From Gemmatimonadales bacterium UBA7835 (GTDB taxonomy: Bacteria; Gemmatimonadota; Gemmatimonadetes; Longimicrobiales; Gaopeijiaceae): DNA of 7,091 nt. The stretch lies in assembly GCA_002500925.1 (NCBI GenBank), contig DLTN01000013.1, forward strand, positions 1 through 7,091, read 5' to 3'. The translations under genes and the position numbers were made by a program. This document shows, in pieces, positions 5,077 through 7,091 of this stretch (the first letter of the stretch is position 1; each line of letters begins with the position of its first letter). Under the pieces are notes generated by a model. The model made no database searches. It was not told the DNA's origin and saw only the letters and a program-made list of their open reading frames with translations.

Positions 5077-5912
5077 ATCCACTGAACACAGAATCAGGAG
5101 TCATCGAGGCCGACTCTCAGGGTGGAGTCACCCCATCATCTCCCGGACTCGAAGGGAGCAGTAAGCTTTGGGGGAACGGGCTGACAAAGATTTATCGGAA
5201 TCGCTGTGTTGTTGAAGGTGTTGATATCGAGGTCAGCCAAGGCGAGATAGTCGGCCTTCTAGGCCCGAACGGAGCAGGGAAGACCACAACGTTTTACATG
5301 ATGGTCGGGCTCATCCCTCCGGCAGAAGGCACAGTCCATCTAGACGGGGAAGAGCTGACTAGAACACCCATGTACCAGCGAGCGAGAAGAGGGGTCGGGT
5401 ACCTAGCGCAGGAGCCGTCTGTTTTCCGGAAGCTTTCGGTCGAAGATAATGTCCTGGCGATCCTCGAAACCCTAGGTCTTCCGAAGGGAGAAGAGGAGGC
5501 GCGCCTTGGGGAGCTCTTGGAGGAACTAGGCCTCACAGAATTGCGAAAGAGCAAAGCTTACTCACTCTCCGGGGGTGAAAGAAGGCGGCTTGAAATAACA
5601 CGTGCTTTAGTACAGCAACCTAGATTTATGCTTTTGGACGAGCCTTTTGCTGGAATTGACCCTATAGCAGTTCACGATATTCAGGAAATAGTTCGCGGGC
5701 TCAAGGATAAGGGGATCGGAGTGGTAATATCGGATCACAACGTTGAGCAGACGTTGGAGATCGTGGATCGTGCCTACATCATGTATGAGGGAAAGATCAG
5801 GGTGAATGGGACGGTTTCCGAGCTGGTCTGGAATGATGAAGTCGCCGAGATCTATCTCGGCCCCGCGTTGACTGCCCGAATGAGGGATAGATACCTCCGT
5901 CCGGAGGACTGA
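5073..5912 (+). CDS. lptB: LPS export ABC transporter ATPase LptB
   Basis: Cytosolic ATPase of the LptB2FG complex that powers extraction of LPS from the inner membrane. The 279-residue product carries Walker A GPNGAGKTT (64-72), Q-loop Gln113 in YLAQE, signature LSGGE (165-169), Walker B FMLLDE with catalytic Glu190, the D-loop AGID (193-196) and switch His222. FYMMVGL, EPSVFRKLSV and DEPFAGIDPI are typical of LptB and not of LivF-type relatives. It starts at TTG, whose last two bases overlap the lptA stop in the 4-nt sequence TTGA (5073-5076), so translation is probably coupled. E. coli LptB has 241 residues. Here about 33 extra polar, Ser/Gly/Glu-rich residues precede the conserved fold, and about 15 residues follow YLG at the C-terminus. 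No ATG or GTG exists in frame to trim the N-terminal extension. The partner genes lptF and lptG are not in the window. Confidence 0.95.
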   Translation: MNPLNTESGVIEADSQGGVTPSSPGLEGSSKLWGNGLTKIYRNRCVVEGVDIEVSQGEIVGLLGPNGAGKTTTFYMMVGLIPPAEGTVHLDGEELTRTPMYQRARRGVGYLAQEPSVFRKLSVEDNVLAILETLGLPKGEEEARLGELLEELGLTELRKSKAYSLSGGERRRLEITRALVQQPRFMLLDEPFAGIDPIAVHDIQEIVRGLKDKGIGVVISDHNVEQTLEIVDRAYIMYEGKIRVNGTVSELVWNDEVAEIYLGPALTARMRDRYLRPED

Positions 5913-5921
5913 GAAGGAAAG

Positions 5922-5972
5922 GTGAAGGCCGATTCCCACATGAGAGACCCCGTGGGAGATGAGGATAGATGA
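5922..5972 (+). CDS. possible 16-codon leader ORF overlapping the rpoN start
   Basis: From GTG 5922 the frame encodes MKADSHMRDPVGDEDR and stops at TGA 5970-5972, overlapping the rpoN ATG in the sequence ATGA (5969-5972). AAGGA (5914-5918) lies 3 nt before the GTG, which is closer than optimal. An internal ATG at 5940 could also initiate it. The peptide resembles no family I know and could be a chance frame. If translated, it would couple ribosome passage to rpoN initiation and help open the hairpin at 5934-5957. Confidence 0.22.
   Translation: MKADSHMRDPVGDEDR
5934..5957 (+). promoter_or_regulatory. hairpin covering an rpoN ribosome binding site
   Basis: TCCCAC (5934-5939) pairs with GTGGGA (5952-5957) around a 12-nt loop. 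The 3' arm contains most of GGGAG (5954-5958), a Shine-Dalgarno-like sequence 10 nt before the rpoN ATG. A second purine stretch, GAGGA (5961-5965), lies outside the stem but only 3 nt from the ATG. The fold could therefore limit rpoN translation. Confidence 0.35.
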
Positions 5973-7091
5973 GTTCGTTCAATGCCAAACTGTACCAGAG
6001 CACTCAGCTCCGGCAGGATATGCAAATCAACCCTCGCTTATATCAGGCGATGGAACTGCTTTACATGCCTTTGCTGGACCTCGAGCAGCATCTGAAAGAG
6101 CAGATGGCTGAGAATCCTTTCTTGGAAATGCAGGACGATTTCGAAGAGAAGGAGGTAGAACTCAAAGAAGATACGCTTGATGAGCCGACGGGAGATGACG
6201 AAGTCGACTGGGAGAGAATACTCTTGGAGGGCTTTGAGGTTGGTGGACAGCGCCAACAGTACGAGGCAAGGGAGGTGTTTGAGCCTACACCGGTCGAGGC
6301 TCAGGGCTTGCACGACCACCTCCTTGGCCAGCTTACGCTGCTTCCGATCGCAGAAAGGGAAATAAGACTGGGCGAGGAAATCATCGGAAACATTGATGAC
6401 GACGGGATGTTCGCGTGTACACCAGACGAATGCTTGGTGGGGTTAAACGAGTGGCTAGAGCAGGTGCGACCATCCGCATATGCGAAGGCCGAAGAGATCA
6501 GCGACGAGCCGGCTCGTTTGAGTGAGCTGGCGGAGATCGCCTCGGTTTTTCGCGAATACGAAATCTCCGAAGTAGACCACATGATTTCTGTGGTCCAGGG
6601 GTTCGATCCTGCTGGAGTCGGAGCCCGGAACGTCCGTGAGTCGCTCCTGCTCCAGCTAATCAATCTCGGCGCTGAGTCATCACTGCAGTATAGAGTTGTA
6701 GACGAGCACTTCGAGCAGTTGATTAATCGCCACATCACCGAGATAGCGAAAACAATCGGGGTGAAGCCCATCGAGGTTCAGGACGTCGTGGACTCTATTA
6801 GTCAACTGGATCCTAAGCCGGGATTGAAATATTCAACGGCTCCCGAGGAGTACGTGATCCCCGATCTCATCGTAGAGTTCATAGATGGCGAGTACATGGT
6901 GTTTGCTAACGACACGAGTCTGCCCCGCCTCCGAATCTCTCAAGCTTACCGCGAAGTGGCCAAGGATAAAAAGGAGTTCACTGGGGAAAACAGAGAGTTT
7001 ATTGCGAACAAATTGAACTCAGCCAACTGGATGATCCAGGCTATCGAGCAAAGGCGTCAGACCATGCTTAAGGTCATGACTTTCATCGTAG
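5969..7091 (+). CDS. rpoN: RNA polymerase sigma-54 factor, 3'-truncated by the window edge
   Basis: Directs RNA polymerase to -24/-12 promoters and needs an ATP-driven activator to open DNA. The frame from ATG 5969 stays open for 374 codons to the window end. An in-frame stop at 5966-5968 excludes any start upstream. Region I, which inhibits isomerisation and contacts activators, is seen at about 8-53, with QINPRLYQAMELLYMPLLDLE (19-39) and ENPFLE (48-53). Region II (about 55-110) is an acidic linker. The core-binding domain includes GNIDDDGMF (140-148), FDPAGVGARNVRESLLLQL (212-230), LDPKPG (280-285), and SANWMIQAIEQR (351-362). The DNA-binding helix-turn-helix and the RpoN box lie past the window. 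About 63 residues separate GMF from FDPAGV, against roughly 30 in E. coli, so there is an apparent insertion near 155-195. It lies 56 nt after lptB, in the order familiar from other phyla. Confidence 0.95.
   Translation, partial: MSSFNAKLYQSTQLRQDMQINPRLYQAMELLYMPLLDLEQHLKEQMAENPFLEMQDDFEEKEVELKEDTLDEPTGDDEVDWERILLEGFEVGGQRQQYEAREVFEPTPVEAQGLHDHLLGQLTLLPIAEREIRLGEEIIGNIDDDGMFACTPDECLVGLNEWLEQVRPSAYAKAEEISDEPARLSELAEIASVFREYEISEVDHMISVVQGFDPAGVGARNVRESLLLQLINLGAESSLQYRVVDEHFEQLINRHITEIAKTIGVKPIEVQDVVDSISQLDPKPGLKYSTAPEEYVIPDLIVEFIDGEYMVFANDTSLPRLRISQAYREVAKDKKEFTGENREFIANKLNSANWMIQAIEQRRQTMLKVMTFIV

Noticed and set aside
5894..5907. CCTCC/GGAGG hairpin at the end of lptB as a terminator
   Set aside because: Only 5 bp with a 4-nt loop, inside coding sequence and with no T-run after it. 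The GGAGG is also 14 nt from the nearest start, too far for a good ribosome binding site.
6301..6771. 156-codon open frame on the minus strand inside rpoN
   Set aside because: Antisense shadow of conserved sigma-54 sequence. The product is Ser-rich with no family motifs.

Overview
This window is a compact, almost wholly coding stretch from a diderm (LPS-making) bacterium. Seven genes all read on the + strand: the end of pyrG (CTP synthase), kdsA and kdsC (two steps of KDO synthesis), lptC, a long OstA/LptA-like gene and lptB (LPS export), and the first ~374 codons of rpoN (sigma-54). The order pyrG-kdsA-kdsC-lptC-lptA-lptB-rpoN is a known conserved arrangement in several Gram-negative phyla. 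The metal-type KdsA, the lipoprotein-like LptC and the unusually long OstA protein make me lean towards Gemmatimonadota or a related lineage, but this is inference from gene content and not a proven assignment.

Layout: 1-1257 pyrG, lacking its first ~116 codons; 1258-1336 short gap with two overlapping 6-bp stems; 1337-2134 kdsA; 2152-2721 kdsC, 17 nt later; 2722-2929 the only long gap (208 nt); 2930-3487 lptC; 3511-5076 lptA-like; 5073-5912 lptB, starting at a TTG that overlaps the lptA stop; 5913-5968 short leader region; 5969-7091 rpoN, cut by the window end. No RNA genes, insertion sequences or CRISPR arrays were seen.

How the genes work together: KdsA and KdsC make KDO, the inner-core sugar of LPS. 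PyrG makes CTP, the nucleotide used to activate KDO. LptC, LptA and LptB belong to the machine that moves finished LPS to the outer membrane. RpoN is a transcription factor traditionally linked to this cluster. The arabinose-5-phosphate isomerase gene (kdsD/kpsF), often found beside kdsA-kdsC, is absent here.

The most interesting part is the 208-nt gap before lptC. It carries, in order, a long stem-loop just after the kdsC stop, two perfect inverted repeats, and a sequence with GG-N10-GC spacing that closely matches the sigma-54 -24/-12 promoter consensus. This suggests a break into two transcription units, with lptC-lptA-lptB-rpoN possibly driven by the sigma factor it encodes. That is a hypothesis from sequence alone. 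Otherwise the region is a conserved housekeeping cluster and I see no clearly new gene system.
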